Assembly (NCBI GenBank): GCA_947488345.1
Contig: CANKZQ010000003.1
Span: forward strand, 372,001 to 436,000
Length of the DNA: 64,000 bases
DNA from: an uncultured Flavobacteriaceae bacterium
Lineage (GTDB): Bacteria > Bacteroidota > Bacteroidia > Flavobacteriales > Flavobacteriaceae
Reading direction: 5' to 3'
A program made the translations under genes and the position numbers. Positions 9,463-20,800 of this stretch are shown piece by piece. The stretch's first letter is position 1; each line of letters begins with the position of its first letter. Below the pieces are notes generated by a model. That model ran no database searches, was not told the origin of the DNA, and saw only the letters and a program-made list of their open reading frames with translations.

Positions 9463-10674
9463 TTAGTAGTGACATTTACCACATTCCATACCACCCATTT
9501 GAGCAACCGTTACCTTTTCAATACCGTATTTCTTAGATAACTGCTCGTGTATTTTTGCATAATACTCGTTACCTTTTAAATCAACCTGAGTTTCTTTGTG
9601 ACAATCAATACACCAACCCATTGTTAATGGCGAATATTGATACAATTCATCCATTTCCTCTACAGGACCGTGACATTTCTGGCATTTGATACCGCCTGCC
9701 GTAACATGCTGTGAATGATTGAAATATGCAAAATCTGGCAAATTATGTATACGTACCCATTTTACTGGTTTTTGCTCGTAATTTTCTTTGTATGCAAAAT
9801 TATCCGCATCCCATCCTATGGCATCGTATAATTTCTTGATCTCTAAATCTAACTCTGCCTTTCCTAATTTCTCTTCTCCAATCATCACCTGCGTTGTCTC
9901 AGCAACTTCAGCAATACTCTTGTGACAGTTCATACATACATTTAATGAAGGGATCCCAGAATGCTTAGAGTGTTTTGCAGAAGAATGACAATACTGACAA
10001 TCTACTTTATTCTCACCAGCATGAATCTTGTGAGAAAATGCAATCGGCTGAATTGGCTGATAGCCTTCATCTAGACCAACACCCATCATAGCCTGATACC
10101 CAAAGTAAGCAACTGTTAACAGCAATGCTATGGTTGCCACTAGTTTTAAAAATTGATTATCACTTTTCAGATAAATCCACAATACCAACAATATCAATAC
10201 TGCTAAAACGACGTAAGACATCCAAGCCGTTGATGGCTCTTTCGTCACTACTTCTCCGCCTTCTGGAACAGGAATGACTTTTTTATCAATGTCGCCATGC
10301 GTTGTATATGCTAAAATTGCATCAATATCACTATCAGACAATTGAGGGAACGCCGTCATCACAGACCCGTTATACTCGTTAAAAATGGCAATTGCATCAG
10401 CATCGCCAGTTGCTCTTAGCGCTGCATTGTCTTTGATCCAGGCTTTTAACCATTCATTTGTTCTTCTCTCTTCTACCTTTCCTAATGCAGGCCCTGTAAA
10501 CTTCTTGTTCAACATGTGACAAGAAGCACAATTAGCATTGAAAATTTTCTTACCCGTTCGAACCTGGGTCGAGTCAATTTCTTGTGCCGAAAGCTGCGCT
10601 GTAAAAAGTAAAATAAATGTAAGACTTGATAGGAATAATCTTAAAAATCGATTGTGTTGATTCACACTTTTCAT
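9463..10674 (-). CDS. actA: Alternative complex III subunit ActA, six-haem cytochrome c
   Basis: First gene of the act-cox operon. I choose ATG at 10674 (MKSVNQHNRF, then a signal peptide ending LSAQ) over the upstream in-frame ATG at 10725, which adds a basic stretch with no export logic. Six CxxCH motifs are present: CASCH in an N-terminal class I cytochrome domain, then two membrane helices, then CQYCH, CMNCH, CQKCH, CIDCH and CGKCH in the multihaem domain. The Rhodothermus protein is, as I recall, pentahaem, so the N-terminal monohaem domain looks like an addition in this lineage. Confidence 0.95.
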   Translation of the reverse strand: MKSVNQHNRFLRLFLSSLTFILLFTAQLSAQEIDSTQVRTGKKIFNANCASCHMLNKKFTGPALGKVEERRTNEWLKAWIKDNAALRATGDADAIAIFNEYNGSVMTAFPQLSDSDIDAILAYTTHGDIDKKVIPVPEGGEVVTKEPSTAWMSYVVLAVLILLVLWIYLKSDNQFLKLVATIALLLTVAYFGYQAMMGVGLDEGYQPIQPIAFSHKIHAGENKVDCQYCHSSAKHSKHSGIPSLNVCMNCHKSIAEVAETTQVMIGEEKLGKAELDLEIKKLYDAIGWDADNFAYKENYEQKPVKWVRIHNLPDFAYFNHSQHVTAGGIKCQKCHGPVEEMDELYQYSPLTMGWCIDCHKETQVDLKGNEYYAKIHEQLSKKYGIEKVTVAQMGGMECGKCHY

Positions 10675-10756
10675 ATGGTAGAATATATTTCTGTCTTTTT
10701 GGTATGATTTTTTCTTAACTAACAAGACATAACAATGCCAAGTTTTTAAGATTGCA

Positions 10757-10764
10757 CAAAAATA
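10757..10764 (-). promoter_or_regulatory. Candidate -7 element of the act-cox operon
   Basis: Read on the minus strand this is TATTTTTG, an exact match to the Bacteroidota -7 consensus TAnnTTTG. Transcription would begin near 10750, giving a leader of about 75 bases before actA. I see no clear TTG at the -33 position, so this is a moderate call. Confidence 0.4.
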
Positions 10765-10837
10765 GCATTTATATACATTATAGAAAATCTAAAAATAATG
10801 TTAAATGTAATTTATAATTATTCTAAATAAGGCTTTT

Positions 10838-10870
10838 TTGTAAAATGATAAAAACAAAATTTTAAATTTG
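10838..10870 (+). promoter_or_regulatory. Candidate promoter of the SPOR-domain gene
   Basis: TTG at 10838-10840, a 22-base spacer, then TAAATTTG at 10863-10870 match the flavobacterial TTG/TAnnTTTG pattern. The predicted transcript start is about a dozen bases before the ATG at 10889. It is divergent from the act-cox promoter in the same 214-base spacer. Confidence 0.45.
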
Positions 10871-10888
10871 CCAATATTAATATTCATA

Positions 10889-11290
10889 ATGAGAAAGTTA
10901 ACACATTTAAAGAACATCTGCTTCCTAATTATTGCCTTTGTTTGTTGTCAGAATTTGGCTGCACAAAACGAAGAGGGAACTATTAAAGTTCAAAGCAACC
11001 AAAGTATAAAGGCACTTATTGCCAAAAAAAGAGCATACAATAAAAATCATGATTATATCAATGGCTATAAAATTCAGTTGTTTTATGGTTCTGAGCAAGG
11101 TGCGATACAATTAAAAGAAAAGTTCAATAGTGTATTTCCAGATATCACCTCTGAACTAAAATTTAAGTCTCCCGATTGGAAAGTTTGGGTAGGATCTTAT
11201 AAAACAAAATTAGAAGCTGCCAGAGCTTTAGTAGAAATAAAAGAAGGTTTTCCTGGTGCGATTAGAGTCAATGCCAAGGTACGAAATTAA
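10889..11290 (+). CDS. Exported SPOR-domain protein
   Basis: A 133-residue protein with a signal peptide (MRKLTHLKNICFLIIAFVCC, cleavage probably after NLAAQ) and a C-terminal SPOR domain: GYKIQLFYGSEQGA, later WKVWVGSYKTKLEAARAL and a final AIRVNAKVRN. SPOR domains bind peptidoglycan glycan strands lacking stem peptides, often at division sites. I take ATG at 10889 because an in-frame TTG at 10868 falls inside the -7 element. It is a single-gene unit with its own promoter and a strong terminator. Family is clear; the specific role is not. Confidence 0.88.
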   Translation: MRKLTHLKNICFLIIAFVCCQNLAAQNEEGTIKVQSNQSIKALIAKKRAYNKNHDYINGYKIQLFYGSEQGAIQLKEKFNSVFPDITSELKFKSPDWKVWVGSYKTKLEAARALVEIKEGFPGAIRVNAKVRN

Positions 11291-11320
11291 CAACCCAGAG
11301 CAACGTATTATATAATAAAG

Positions 11321-11352
11321 AGCATTCTCACCCAAGAGAATGCTTTTTGTTT
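11321..11352 (+). terminator. Rho-independent terminator after the SPOR gene
   Basis: A perfect 9-bp stem (AGCATTCTC / GAGAATGCT) with a 6-base loop is followed by TTTTGTTT. It ends exactly where the ruvB -7 element starts. Confidence 0.85.
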
Positions 11353-11360
11353 TATCTTTG
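11353..11360 (+). promoter_or_regulatory. Candidate -7 element of ruvB
   Basis: TATCTTTG matches TAnnTTTG exactly and lies only 5 bases before the ruvB ATG at 11366. A start of transcription about 7 bases further would make the message nearly or fully leaderless. No TTG is seen at the right distance upstream, where the preceding terminator hairpin lies. Confidence 0.4.
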
Positions 11361-11365
11361 TTTTT

Positions 11366-12388
11366 ATGAATGAAAATTTAAACCCTTCTAATGAAGATTT
11401 ATCTCATGAGGAGTTAGATCTAGAGAAGAAGTTGAGACCATTAACGTTTAGTGATTTTACCGGTCAAGATCAAACGTTGGAAAATCTAAAAATATTCGTT
11501 GAGGCTGCAAATCAGCGCGACGAAGCCTTAGATCACACCTTGTTTCATGGCCCTCCTGGTCTTGGTAAAACTACCTTAGCGCATATCCTTGCGAATGAAT
11601 TAAAAGCAGGTATCAAAGTAACCTCTGGACCTGTATTAGATAAGCCTGGTGACCTTGCCGGATTATTGACAAATCTCGGAGAGCGCGATGTATTATTCAT
11701 TGATGAAATTCACCGTTTGAGCCCGATTGTTGAAGAGTATCTCTACTCGGCTATGGAAGACTATAAAATTGACATCATGATAGAATCTGGCCCGAATGCC
11801 AGAACTGTTCAAATAAATTTAGAACCTTTTACACTTATTGGTGCTACTACGCGTTCAGGACTATTAACCGCTCCGATGCGTGCACGTTTCGGCATTAGTA
11901 GTCGATTAGAATATTATAAAACAGAGCTTCTTACGACCATTGTTCAACGCAGTGCGAACATCTTACATGTTCCGATTTCTATGGAAGCTGCCATTGAAAT
12001 TGCTGGTCGGAGTCGTGGCACCCCAAGAATTGCCAACGCCCTGTTGAGAAGAGTACGCGATTTTGCACAAATAAAAGGTGATGGACATATTGATATTGCC
12101 ATAGCCAAATTTGCTCTAAAAGCATTGAATGTGGATGCGCATGGTCTTGATGAAATGGACAATAAAATATTGAATACTATTATCGACAAGTTTAAAGGCG
12201 GCCCCGTAGGAATAACCACCCTTGCAACAGCAGTGAGCGAAAGTTCTGAAACGATTGAAGAAGTATACGAACCCTTTTTAATTCAGCAAGGTTTTATCAT
12301 ACGTACCCCACGAGGCAGAGAAGTGACAGAAGCAGCATATAAGCATTTAGGGAAGCTTAAAGGTGGGGTTCAAGGTGGATTGTTTTAG
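11366..12388 (+). CDS. ruvB: Holliday junction branch migration helicase RuvB
   Basis: AAA+ motor that drives Holliday junction migration together with RuvA (encoded at 17285-17866). The 340-residue protein has Walker A GPPGLGKT at 62-69, Walker B FIDEIH at 111-116, the arginine-bearing TAPMRARFG segment and a C-terminal winged helix ending in a [17 protein letters not shown] motif. Length is standard. ruvB and ruvA are separated here by three metabolic genes. It may be the first gene of a ruvB-P450-queG transcript, with spacers of 68 and 30 bases. Confidence 0.98.
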   Translation: MNENLNPSNEDLSHEELDLEKKLRPLTFSDFTGQDQTLENLKIFVEAANQRDEALDHTLFHGPPGLGKTTLAHILANELKAGIKVTSGPVLDKPGDLAGLLTNLGERDVLFIDEIHRLSPIVEEYLYSAMEDYKIDIMIESGPNARTVQINLEPFTLIGATTRSGLLTAPMRARFGISSRLEYYKTELLTTIVQRSANILHVPISMEAAIEIAGRSRGTPRIANALLRRVRDFAQIKGDGHIDIAIAKFALKALNVDAHGLDEMDNKILNTIIDKFKGGPVGITTLATAVSESSETIEEVYEPFLIQQGFIIRTPRGREVTEAAYKHLGKLKGGVQGGLF

Positions 12389-12456
12389 TTAATTCCAAGA
12401 CCATAAATACTCAGATTCGAATATCAGACTGAGCGCATAGATAGCACGAAAATCAA

Positions 12457-13794
12457 ATGACGAAGTACAAATATCCTAAATCTTTGCCCCTTATCACTTT
12501 CTTTTTGAATGCCGAAACCATTCGTAAAAACCCCATTCCGTTTCACAAAAAGAGTTTCGAAAAATATGGTGATTCCTTTTCGGTTTCATTAGGATGGAGT
12601 AGAAAAATTATGTTGACAAGAGATCCTTTAATTGTGAAACATATTTTACAAAAACACCATAAAAATTATTTCAAATCAAAGATTCAAACTAAGTACCTAA
12701 CAAAGTACTTAGGTTTTGGGTTATTAACCTCTAATGGTGAACAATGGTTAAAACAACGTAGATTAATTCAACCTGCCTTTCACAAACACAAAATGGAACA
12801 ACTCATAGGTTTGATGCAAACTACCATTCATGCAAACCTAGACCATATTGAAACAGACAAGCTTATTTCGGTGTTTCCTGTGATGAATACAGTTGCTTTC
12901 AACGTTATTGCCAATTCATTATTCAGCGAATCAACACACAACGAAACGCTCTCCCGCTTGCAAAAAATAATTGAACAGATTCAGGTTTTCCTAGTCAAAG
13001 AAGTTCGTCTTCCCCATAAGGGCTGGTGGTTTAAGTTAAGTGGACAAGTAAAGCATCACAAAACCCTTTCGGAAGAAAGTCGTTCTATTCTTAGGAACAT
13101 TATTGAAGAACGTCAGCGGTCTCAAGCAAATCATGATGACTTATTAGATATGTTATTGGCAACACGGTATGAAGATACCGGGAAAGCCATGTCTATGGAG
13201 CAATTAATTGATGAGATATCGATTCTATTCGTTGCGGGCCATGAAACCACTGCCAATGCCCTAACATTTACCTTGTTTTTGTTAGCCAAGCACCCCGAAA
13301 TTTACACCAAAGTTTATGAAGAAACTGTGCGAGTAGAAAGTGAAGCTCAGCACCCAATTGAACGCATAGGAAAGTTGATTTATACAAGAGCTTGTATTGA
13401 TGAAGCCATGCGTTTGTACCCTCCGGCTTGGATTACCGATCGTGAAAATTACGATGATGATTCAGTTGGGGATTTTCATATTAAGAAAAACACCTTAATA
13501 GGGGTTTCTTTTTACGAATTGCATCGCCATCCCGACTATTGGGAACGTCCGAATGAATTTGTTCCTGAACGTTTTTTAGGTGAAAATAAAAAGAAAACTA
13601 CGGGTCACTACTACCCTTTTGGTGCTGGTCCACGTATGTGTATTGGACTTGGTTTTGCGATTTATGAAATGGTCTTGACCGTCTCCTATATTGCCAAAAG
13701 ATACCATCTAAGCACAACTCAAAAAGAGGTGCGATTAAATCCGTTAATTACGTTAAAGCCCGTGGATGTTTCGATAATATTTAACAAAAGATAA
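12457..13794 (+). CDS. Cytochrome P450
   Basis: Haem-thiolate mono-oxygenase of 445 residues. The haem-binding segment is FGAGPRMCIG with the thiolate at C395; the I-helix oxygen-activation motif is AGHETT; the ExxR motif appears as EAMR. There is no fused reductase domain and no membrane anchor, so it needs separate redox partners, none of which are adjacent. It resembles the soluble fatty-acid-hydroxylase-like P450s common in flavobacteria, but the substrate cannot be read from the sequence. It sits between ruvB and queG. Confidence 0.95.
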   Translation: MTKYKYPKSLPLITFFLNAETIRKNPIPFHKKSFEKYGDSFSVSLGWSRKIMLTRDPLIVKHILQKHHKNYFKSKIQTKYLTKYLGFGLLTSNGEQWLKQRRLIQPAFHKHKMEQLIGLMQTTIHANLDHIETDKLISVFPVMNTVAFNVIANSLFSESTHNETLSRLQKIIEQIQVFLVKEVRLPHKGWWFKLSGQVKHHKTLSEESRSILRNIIEERQRSQANHDDLLDMLLATRYEDTGKAMSMEQLIDEISILFVAGHETTANALTFTLFLLAKHPEIYTKVYEETVRVESEAQHPIERIGKLIYTRACIDEAMRLYPPAWITDRENYDDDSVGDFHIKKNTLIGVSFYELHRHPDYWERPNEFVPERFLGENKKKTTGHYYPFGAGPRMCIGLGFAIYEMVLTVSYIAKRYHLSTTQKEVRLNPLITLKPVDVSIIFNKR

Positions 13795-13824
13795 TCGTAC
13801 TTTTACAAGAAAATATGAGTTTTA

Positions 13825-14748
13825 TTGCATACTAAAAACGACTATACTTCCCTTATTAAAACTGAAGCAGCACGCCTCGGTTTTTTGTCATGTGGTATTT
13901 CAAAAGCAGAATTTCTGGAAGAGGAGGCTCCACGCTTAGAAAAATGGCTTAAAGCAAGTAGTCATGGTGAAATGCAGTATATGGAAAATTACTTCGACAA
14001 GCGTCTTGATCCTACCAAATTAGTGGAAGGTTCAACATCTGTTATTTCACTCCTTTACAATTATTTCCCAAGCCAGGAGCAAACAACTAATAGCTATAAA
14101 CTGTCAAAATATGCGTATGGTACAGATTATCATTTTGTCATCAAAGACAAACTAAAAAGTTTATTGAGTTTCATCCAAGAAGAAATTGGTGAGGTACACG
14201 GACGTGCTTTCGTAGATTCGGCACCGATCTTAGAAAAAGCCTGGGCGGCCAAAAGTGGTTTAGGTTGGATAGGGAAGCATAGTAATTTATTGACGCAACA
14301 AGTAGGTTCTTTTTACTTTCTTGCAGAATTAATTATTGATCTAGATTTAGACTACGACATTCCTGTAACGGATCATTGTGGCTCATGCACGGCCTGTATT
14401 GACGCATGCCCGACGCAAGCGATTGTAGATCCTTATGTTGTCGATGGGAGTAAATGTATTTCCTATTTTACGATTGAATTGAAAAATGAAATTCCAGCAT
14501 CCGTCAAGGGCAAATTTGATGATTGGATGTTTGGCTGTGATGTATGTCAAGACGTATGCCCTTGGAATCGCTTTTCCAAATCTCACAACGAACCATTATT
14601 CAATCCGCATCCTGATCTTTTAGAAATGACAAAAAAAGATTGGCAGGAAATTACAGAGGATGTTTTTAAAAAAATCTTTAAGAAATCTGCAGTAAAACGA
14701 ACCAAATTCTCTGGACTCCAACGAAATATTGATTTCTTAAAAGAATAA
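13825..14748 (+). CDS. queG: Epoxyqueuosine reductase
   Basis: Reduces epoxyqueuosine to queuosine in tRNA, the last step of Q biosynthesis, using cobalamin and two 4Fe-4S clusters. The 307-residue protein has the QueG N-terminal domain and cluster motifs [12 protein letters not shown] and CDVCQDVCP. Start is TTG at 13825: the nearest upstream ATG (13815) is in another frame and stops at once, and the next in-frame Met would remove the conserved N-terminus. It lacks the HEAT-repeat extension of some homologues. It lies 30 bases after the P450. Confidence 0.95.
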   Translation: MHTKNDYTSLIKTEAARLGFLSCGISKAEFLEEEAPRLEKWLKASSHGEMQYMENYFDKRLDPTKLVEGSTSVISLLYNYFPSQEQTTNSYKLSKYAYGTDYHFVIKDKLKSLLSFIQEEIGEVHGRAFVDSAPILEKAWAAKSGLGWIGKHSNLLTQQVGSFYFLAELIIDLDLDYDIPVTDHCGSCTACIDACPTQAIVDPYVVDGSKCISYFTIELKNEIPASVKGKFDDWMFGCDVCQDVCPWNRFSKSHNEPLFNPHPDLLEMTKKDWQEITEDVFKKIFKKSAVKRTKFSGLQRNIDFLKE

Positions 14749-14870
14749 TCACTTAAAGGCAAATATTTATATATATTCGTTTTCTGTTTGAAGTAAAAAA
14801 CTACCAAGAATTAAAATTAGTTAATAATATTAACTAATTTTACATTAAATACAAACGCTAATCAATTTTC

Positions 14871-17144
14871 ATGAGTACAAATAAACAAAAACAAGAGGCA
14901 TTAGATTATCATGCAAAACCAACTCCCGGTAAGATAAAAGTAATACCCACCAAAAAATATGCTACTCAAAGAGATTTATCCTTAGCCTACTCTCCAGGAG
15001 TTGCAGAACCTTGTTTAGCAATCGCTGACAACAAAAAAGATGTCTATAAATATACCTCAAAAGGTAATTTAGTGGCGGTAATTTCTAATGGAACAGCCGT
15101 ATTGGGCCTAGGAAATATAGGTCCGGAGGCGTCGAAGCCAGTGATGGAAGGAAAAGGGCTCTTGTTTAAGATATTCGCTGACATTGATGTGTTTGATATA
15201 GAAGTAGATGCCACAGATGTAGACAAATTCGTTGAAACTGTGAAAGCAATTGCGCCTACTTTTGGTGGGATTAATTTAGAAGATATCAAAGCTCCTGAGG
15301 CCTTCGAAATAGAACGTAGATTAAAGGAAGAATTAGACATTCCTGTGATGCATGATGATCAACATGGCACTGCCATTATCTCTGCGGCAGCTTTAAAAAA
15401 TGCATGCGAGATAGCACAAAAAGACATCTCAAAAGTTCAAATTGTAGTCAGTGGTGCTGGAGCGGCGGCCGTTTCTTGTACACGCCTTTATTTAAAACTA
15501 GGTGCCCAAATAGAGAACATTGTAATGACTGACAGTAAAGGAGTCATTCGAAAAGATAGAGATCATCTCACTCCGCAAAAAGCCGAGTTTGCAACTTCAA
15601 AAGACGTGAATACATTGGAAGAAGCCATGAAAGATGCCGATGTTTTCATTGGTCTTTCTCAAGGAAATATAGTCAATGAGGGCATGATACAATCGATGGC
15701 AAAGAATCCAATTGTTTTTGCTATGGCCAACCCAGAACCAGAAATCAATTATGATTTAGCCATCAAAACAAGAAAAGATATCATCATGGCTACCGGGCGC
15801 TCAGACCATCCTAATCAGGTCAATAACGTCTTAGGTTTTCCTTTTATTTTTAGAGGCGCATTAGACGTTCGAGCCACCGCCATTAATGAAGAAATGAAAA
15901 TGGCAGCAGTGCTTGCCTTGGCAGATTTAGCAAAACACCCAGTACCTGAACAAGTCAACATTGTGTATGATGAAGTGAATTTGACCTTTGGAAAGGAATA
16001 CATTATTCCGAAACCTTTTGACCCTCGTCTTATTTATGAAATTCCTCCAGCAATTGCGAAAGCTGCTATGGAATCTGGCGTAGCCACTGAGCCCATTTCA
16101 GATTGGACGGCTTATCGTGATGAGTTAATGGAAAGACTCGGAACAGGAAGTAAAGTAGTGCGTTTATTACATAATAGAGCTAAGACAAATCCGAAAAAGG
16201 TAGTATTCGCTGAGGCTGATCATTTAGACGTGATGAAAGCCGCTCAAATAGTGCACGATGAGAAAATCGCCCACCCTATTTTATTGGGAGATCGCGAGAC
16301 AATTTTAGAATTGAAAGCCGAAATTGGGTTCCATGATGACGTAGAAATTATTGATCCAAAAACACCTCAAGAAAAAGATCGACGAAATAAATTTGCTCAA
16401 AAATACTGGAAATCACGTCAACGAAAAGGTATTAAATTACTCGACGCCCAAAAATTGATGCGACAACGTAATTATTTTGCCGCTATGATGGTCAATGAGA
16501 AAGAGGCGGATGCCCTTATAACAGGATACACAAGAAACTACGCCACTGTAGTAAAACCAATTCTCGAATTGGTTGGAATGGCCAAGGGAGTGAGTAGAAT
16601 TGCAGCGGCCAATTTGATGCTTACAAAACGAGGACCTATGTTTTTAGCTGATACTACGATCAATATAGATCCAACGGCGAAGCAACTGGCTAAAATTTCA
16701 CAATTAACAGCTTCTTTGGCGAAATTTTTTAACATCAAACCGAACATAGCAATGTTATCTTTTTCAAATTTTGGAGCTTCCAATAGTGAACATTCGGCAA
16801 AAATAGCGGAAGCCATTAAAGATATTCATGAAAATTTCCCCAATGTTGTAATTGATGGTGAATTGCAGGCAGATTTTGCTTTAAACCCTGACATGTTAAA
16901 AAAGGAGTTTCCCTTTTCTAAGCTCGTAGATAAAAAAGTAAATGTGTTAATTTTTCCAAATTTAGATTCTGCAAATATTACTTACAAATTGATGAAAGAA
17001 TTGTATGATGCCGAGTCTATTGGCCCGATAATGATGGGGTTAAATAAACCTGCCCATATTCTTCAGCTTGGCGCAAGTGTGGATGAAATGGTAAATATGA
17101 CCGCTGTTGCCGTTATTGATGCGCAACAAAAATCTAAAATTTAA
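14871..17144 (+). CDS. maeB: NADP-dependent malic enzyme with C-terminal phosphotransacetylase-like domain
   Basis: Converts malate to pyruvate and CO2 with reduction of NADP+. The 757-residue protein has an N-terminal malic enzyme part (about 1-425), with [22 protein letters not shown] and the dinucleotide-binding [12 protein letters not shown]. The C-terminal part (about 430-757) is homologous to phosphotransacetylase and is regulatory rather than catalytic in studied MaeB enzymes. The length is typical of the MaeB type. It stands alone between queG (122-base gap) and ruvA (140-base gap). Confidence 0.96.
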   Translation: MSTNKQKQEALDYHAKPTPGKIKVIPTKKYATQRDLSLAYSPGVAEPCLAIADNKKDVYKYTSKGNLVAVISNGTAVLGLGNIGPEASKPVMEGKGLLFKIFADIDVFDIEVDATDVDKFVETVKAIAPTFGGINLEDIKAPEAFEIERRLKEELDIPVMHDDQHGTAIISAAALKNACEIAQKDISKVQIVVSGAGAAAVSCTRLYLKLGAQIENIVMTDSKGVIRKDRDHLTPQKAEFATSKDVNTLEEAMKDADVFIGLSQGNIVNEGMIQSMAKNPIVFAMANPEPEINYDLAIKTRKDIIMATGRSDHPNQVNNVLGFPFIFRGALDVRATAINEEMKMAAVLALADLAKHPVPEQVNIVYDEVNLTFGKEYIIPKPFDPRLIYEIPPAIAKAAMESGVATEPISDWTAYRDELMERLGTGSKVVRLLHNRAKTNPKKVVFAEADHLDVMKAAQIVHDEKIAHPILLGDRETILELKAEIGFHDDVEIIDPKTPQEKDRRNKFAQKYWKSRQRKGIKLLDAQKLMRQRNYFAAMMVNEKEADALITGYTRNYATVVKPILELVGMAKGVSRIAAANLMLTKRGPMFLADTTINIDPTAKQLAKISQLTASLAKFFNIKPNIAMLSFSNFGASNSEHSAKIAEAIKDIHENFPNVVIDGELQADFALNPDMLKKEFPFSKLVDKKVNVLIFPNLDSANITYKLMKELYDAESIGPIMMGLNKPAHILQLGASVDEMVNMTAVAVIDAQQKSKI

Positions 17145-17284
17145 TTTTGTTTTTGTATTATTGCATCATAAAGGTTTAACGCTAAAATATGATATAAAAC
17201 TACTTTCGTATTTATTTCCCAACACTATCGTTCTGTTCAACAGAAAATATATGTAGTTTTGGTCATTTTAAACCTACAATCCAA

Positions 17285-17866
17285 ATGATTACTCACATAC
17301 GAGGTAAACTAGTTGAAAAAAATCCTACTTATGCAATTATTGAATGTAATGGCGTAGGTTATTTTTTACATATTTCACTGAACACTTTTTCAAAGATTCC
17401 AGATAGTGAAGCTGTCATTTTGTACACGCACTTATCCATCCGAGAAGATGCACACACATTGTTTGGTTTTGCCGACAAAACCGAACGTGAAATTTTTAAA
17501 TTACTTATTTCAGTTTCAGGTGTTGGACCAAGTACGGCTCGGGCAATGTTATCTTCAATGACAACAGATCAAATTCAACAAGCAATCGCTTCAGAAGACA
17601 TTCCTACCATACAATCTGTAAAAGGAATTGGTGCTAAAACTGCACAACGAGTAATTATTGATTTAAAGGACAAAATTCTTAAAACCTACGAACTACAAGA
17701 AGATTCTGTTAATTCTAACAATACCTTGAAAGAAGAAGCGTTATCTGCTTTAGAGGTTCTTGGGTTTACGCGAAAGCAGGTAGAAAAAATGATACAGAAA
17801 ATCATTCAAGAATCGCCAAGTATAAGTCTTGAAAACATTATTAAACAAGCACTTAAAAACTTGTAA
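17285..17866 (+). CDS. ruvA: Holliday junction DNA helicase subunit RuvA
   Basis: Binds the four-way junction and loads RuvB. The 193-residue protein has the N-terminal OB fold (MITHIRGKLVEKN), two helix-hairpin-helix motifs (SGVGPSTARAML and KGIGAKTAQRVI) and a C-terminal three-helix domain that contacts RuvB. A possible TACTTTCG -7 element lies at 17201-17208. The gene ends 15 bases before the sprA ATG, so the two may be cotranscribed; the ruvA-sprA order is, as I recall, conserved in Flavobacterium. Confidence 0.97.
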   Translation: MITHIRGKLVEKNPTYAIIECNGVGYFLHISLNTFSKIPDSEAVILYTHLSIREDAHTLFGFADKTEREIFKLLISVSGVGPSTARAMLSSMTTDQIQQAIASEDIPTIQSVKGIGAKTAQRVIIDLKDKILKTYELQEDSVNSNNTLKEEALSALEVLGFTRKQVEKMIQKIIQESPSISLENIIKQALKNL

Positions 17867-17881
17867 TTGTTGAAATTTAGA

Positions 17882-20800
17882 ATGCTAAGAACATATAGCT
17901 CCCTCTTATTTTTTGTGTTGTTTTTTACGACATCAATATCGCATTCTCAAATTCCTCCGCCCCCGCCAAAACCAAAGACGGCCGCTAAGAAAGATACAAC
18001 TAAGGTACCGATTGTTAAAAAGGATACCATAAAAATAGACTCGGTAACGGCATTACCCTATCCGTTTAAACCCAATCAAAAAGGAGGCCTTTTTTTAAAT
18101 GAAATCAAGAACATGGAGGTCATTTATGACCCTGTTAAAGGCCATTATATTTTCGTAGAAAAAATCGGTGATTATTTTATCAAACACCCATTTTACATGA
18201 CGGCAAAAGAATATGAAGAATATCGCTTGACCCGTGATATGCTGAAATATTTTAAAGATAAAATAAGTGCCGTTGGAGGGAGAAAAAAGAATGCTTCAGA
18301 AGCTCAAAAGAACTTACTCCCTGCTTATTATGTAAAGTCTGAGTTTTTTGAAAATATTTTTGGGGGTAATAAAATCGAGGTAAACCCACAAGGTTCTGTT
18401 TTAGTAAAAATGGGACTCCTATTTCAACGGGTAGAAAATCCACAATTATCTGAGCGTAATAGACGCAGTAGGACGTTTGATTTTGGTCAAGAAATAAATG
18501 CCAGTTTAAATGCTCAAGTAGGAAAAAGGTTGAAAGTAAATGCTGCTTTCGACACTCAATCTACCTTTAACTTTCAAAATCAGGTGAAGTTAGAATATAC
18601 GCCAACCGAAGATGATATTATACGAAAAATTGAAGTTGGTAATGTAAGTATGCCTATTCAAAGCTCCTTGATTTCTGGAGCACAGAATCTATTTGGTGTA
18701 AAAACAGAATTACAATTCGGTAAAACTACAGTTACCGGTGTCTTTTCGCAACAGCGGTCTCAGACAAGGTCGGTGCAAGCTCAAGGTGGATCGACCATAC
18801 AAGAATTTAATATACGTGCTAGTGAATATGATGACAACAGGCACTTTTTCTTATCTCAGCAATTTAGAGATAGTTATAATGACGCCCTGAAACAATTACC
18901 ACTGGTCACCAGCTCAAAATATATCACAAGAGTAGAAGTTTGGATTACCAACCGAAACTCAACGACCGAAGATGTTAGAAATATTGTGGCCCTAGCCGAT
19001 TTAGGAGAAGGTGATGTCACGAACCTTGGAGCACCAGCCTTAGTGACTGTCAATGGATCTCAAGATCCTTCGAATGAAACAAACAGTTTGAGTACTTTTT
19101 TAACAGCCGGGAACCCTATAAGAAGTATATCTACAGTAAATAGTGCCTTGGCTGGATATGAACAAGGTAGTGATTATTCCATTTTGGAAAATGCACGAAA
19201 ATTGACCCTTGGTATTGATTTTGAATTGAATCCGCAACTTGGTTATATAACGTTAAACAGACGCTTGGCGGATAGTGATGTATTAGCGGTAGCTTATGAG
19301 TATACTGAAAATAGACCAAACGCAAGTAATCCTGGTGAAAACGTCTTTCGTGTAGGTGAATTGAGCGGAGATGGCGTAACAGCTCCCGATAATTTAGTGG
19401 TAAAATTATTGCGTAGTGAAATCATTGACACCAGCCTACCTTTATGGGATCTGATGATGAAAAATGTATATAGCTTGCCCGGAGCATTTCAATTACAGCC
19501 TGATGGTTTTCGACTTGAAGTATTATACCAAGATGATGCGACCGGAGTACCCGTAAACTTTCTACAAAATGCAGAGACTGTCATTGATACCGATTCGGTC
19601 AGCAAACAACCTCTTTTAAATTTATTACGCTTAGATATACTTGACGGAACCAATAATATTCTAGATGGTGGTGATGGTTATTTTGACTTTGTAGAAGGAG
19701 TTACCATCAATTCTCAAGACGGATATATCATTTTCCCAACGGTCGAACCTTTTGGATCTAGTGGTGCTGCAACCACCAATCTTCTTGAAACAGGTGAGTT
19801 GGGTCAAATTTTGACTGACCCCGCAGATGATCGATTTATTTTTAATGAGTTGTATGATCTCCCAAAAGCACAAGCTCAAAATGATTTTCAGAGCAAAGAC
19901 AAATACTCATTATCTGGTTACTTTAAATCAGAATCTAGTGGAGGCATTAGATTGAACGCTTTTAATGTGCCAAGAGGTTCCGTAACAGTGACTTCAGGAG
20001 GTCGAGAATTATTAGAAGGATCAGATTATGTGGTGGATTACCAAAGTGGTACAGTACAGATTATCAATCCAAATCTAGTGGCTTCTAATGCACCTATAAA
20101 CGTATCTGTCGAAAACAATAACGGATTCAATCAACAACGCCGAAGTTTTATGGGGGTTGATGTGCAACATATTTTCAATGATCAATTGGCCATCGGCGGA
20201 ACGGTTGTTAATCTAAATGAACGCCCCTTTACACAAAAGCCTCAGTTTGGTGCCGAACCCGTAAATAACACCATCATTGGTTTTAATTTAAACTACAATA
20301 CAGAAGTTCCAAAATTCACAAAATGGGTCAATAAGCTTCCTAATATTGATACTGATGCCACATCAAACTTTTCTCTACGCGCTGAGGCAGCTTACTTATT
20401 ACCAGGATCTCCGCGAGGCATTAATTTGAGTGGAAAAGCCGCATCATATGTTGATGATTTTGAAGGCTCTCAAATACCTTTAGACATTAGCTCACCACGA
20501 CAATGGTTTTTAGCAAGTGTTCCAACAAAACAAACTGACCCTACTTTAGATTTCACCAATGCGAATGTTCCAGGAAATTTAAACCCAGGTGTTCCGGGAG
20601 CAAATAATGCCAATTTAAGATTGGGAGCAGAACGTTCAAAGTTAGCATGGTATACCATCGATCGACTTTTTTATGGCTCTACATTGAAACCAAGTAATAT
20701 TAATGATATTGAACTTTCACGAGCTGAAGTTCGTCGTGTTGGTTTTCAAGAACTCTTTCCTGAATTGGATCTTGATGTTACTCAAAGTAATATTGTGAAC

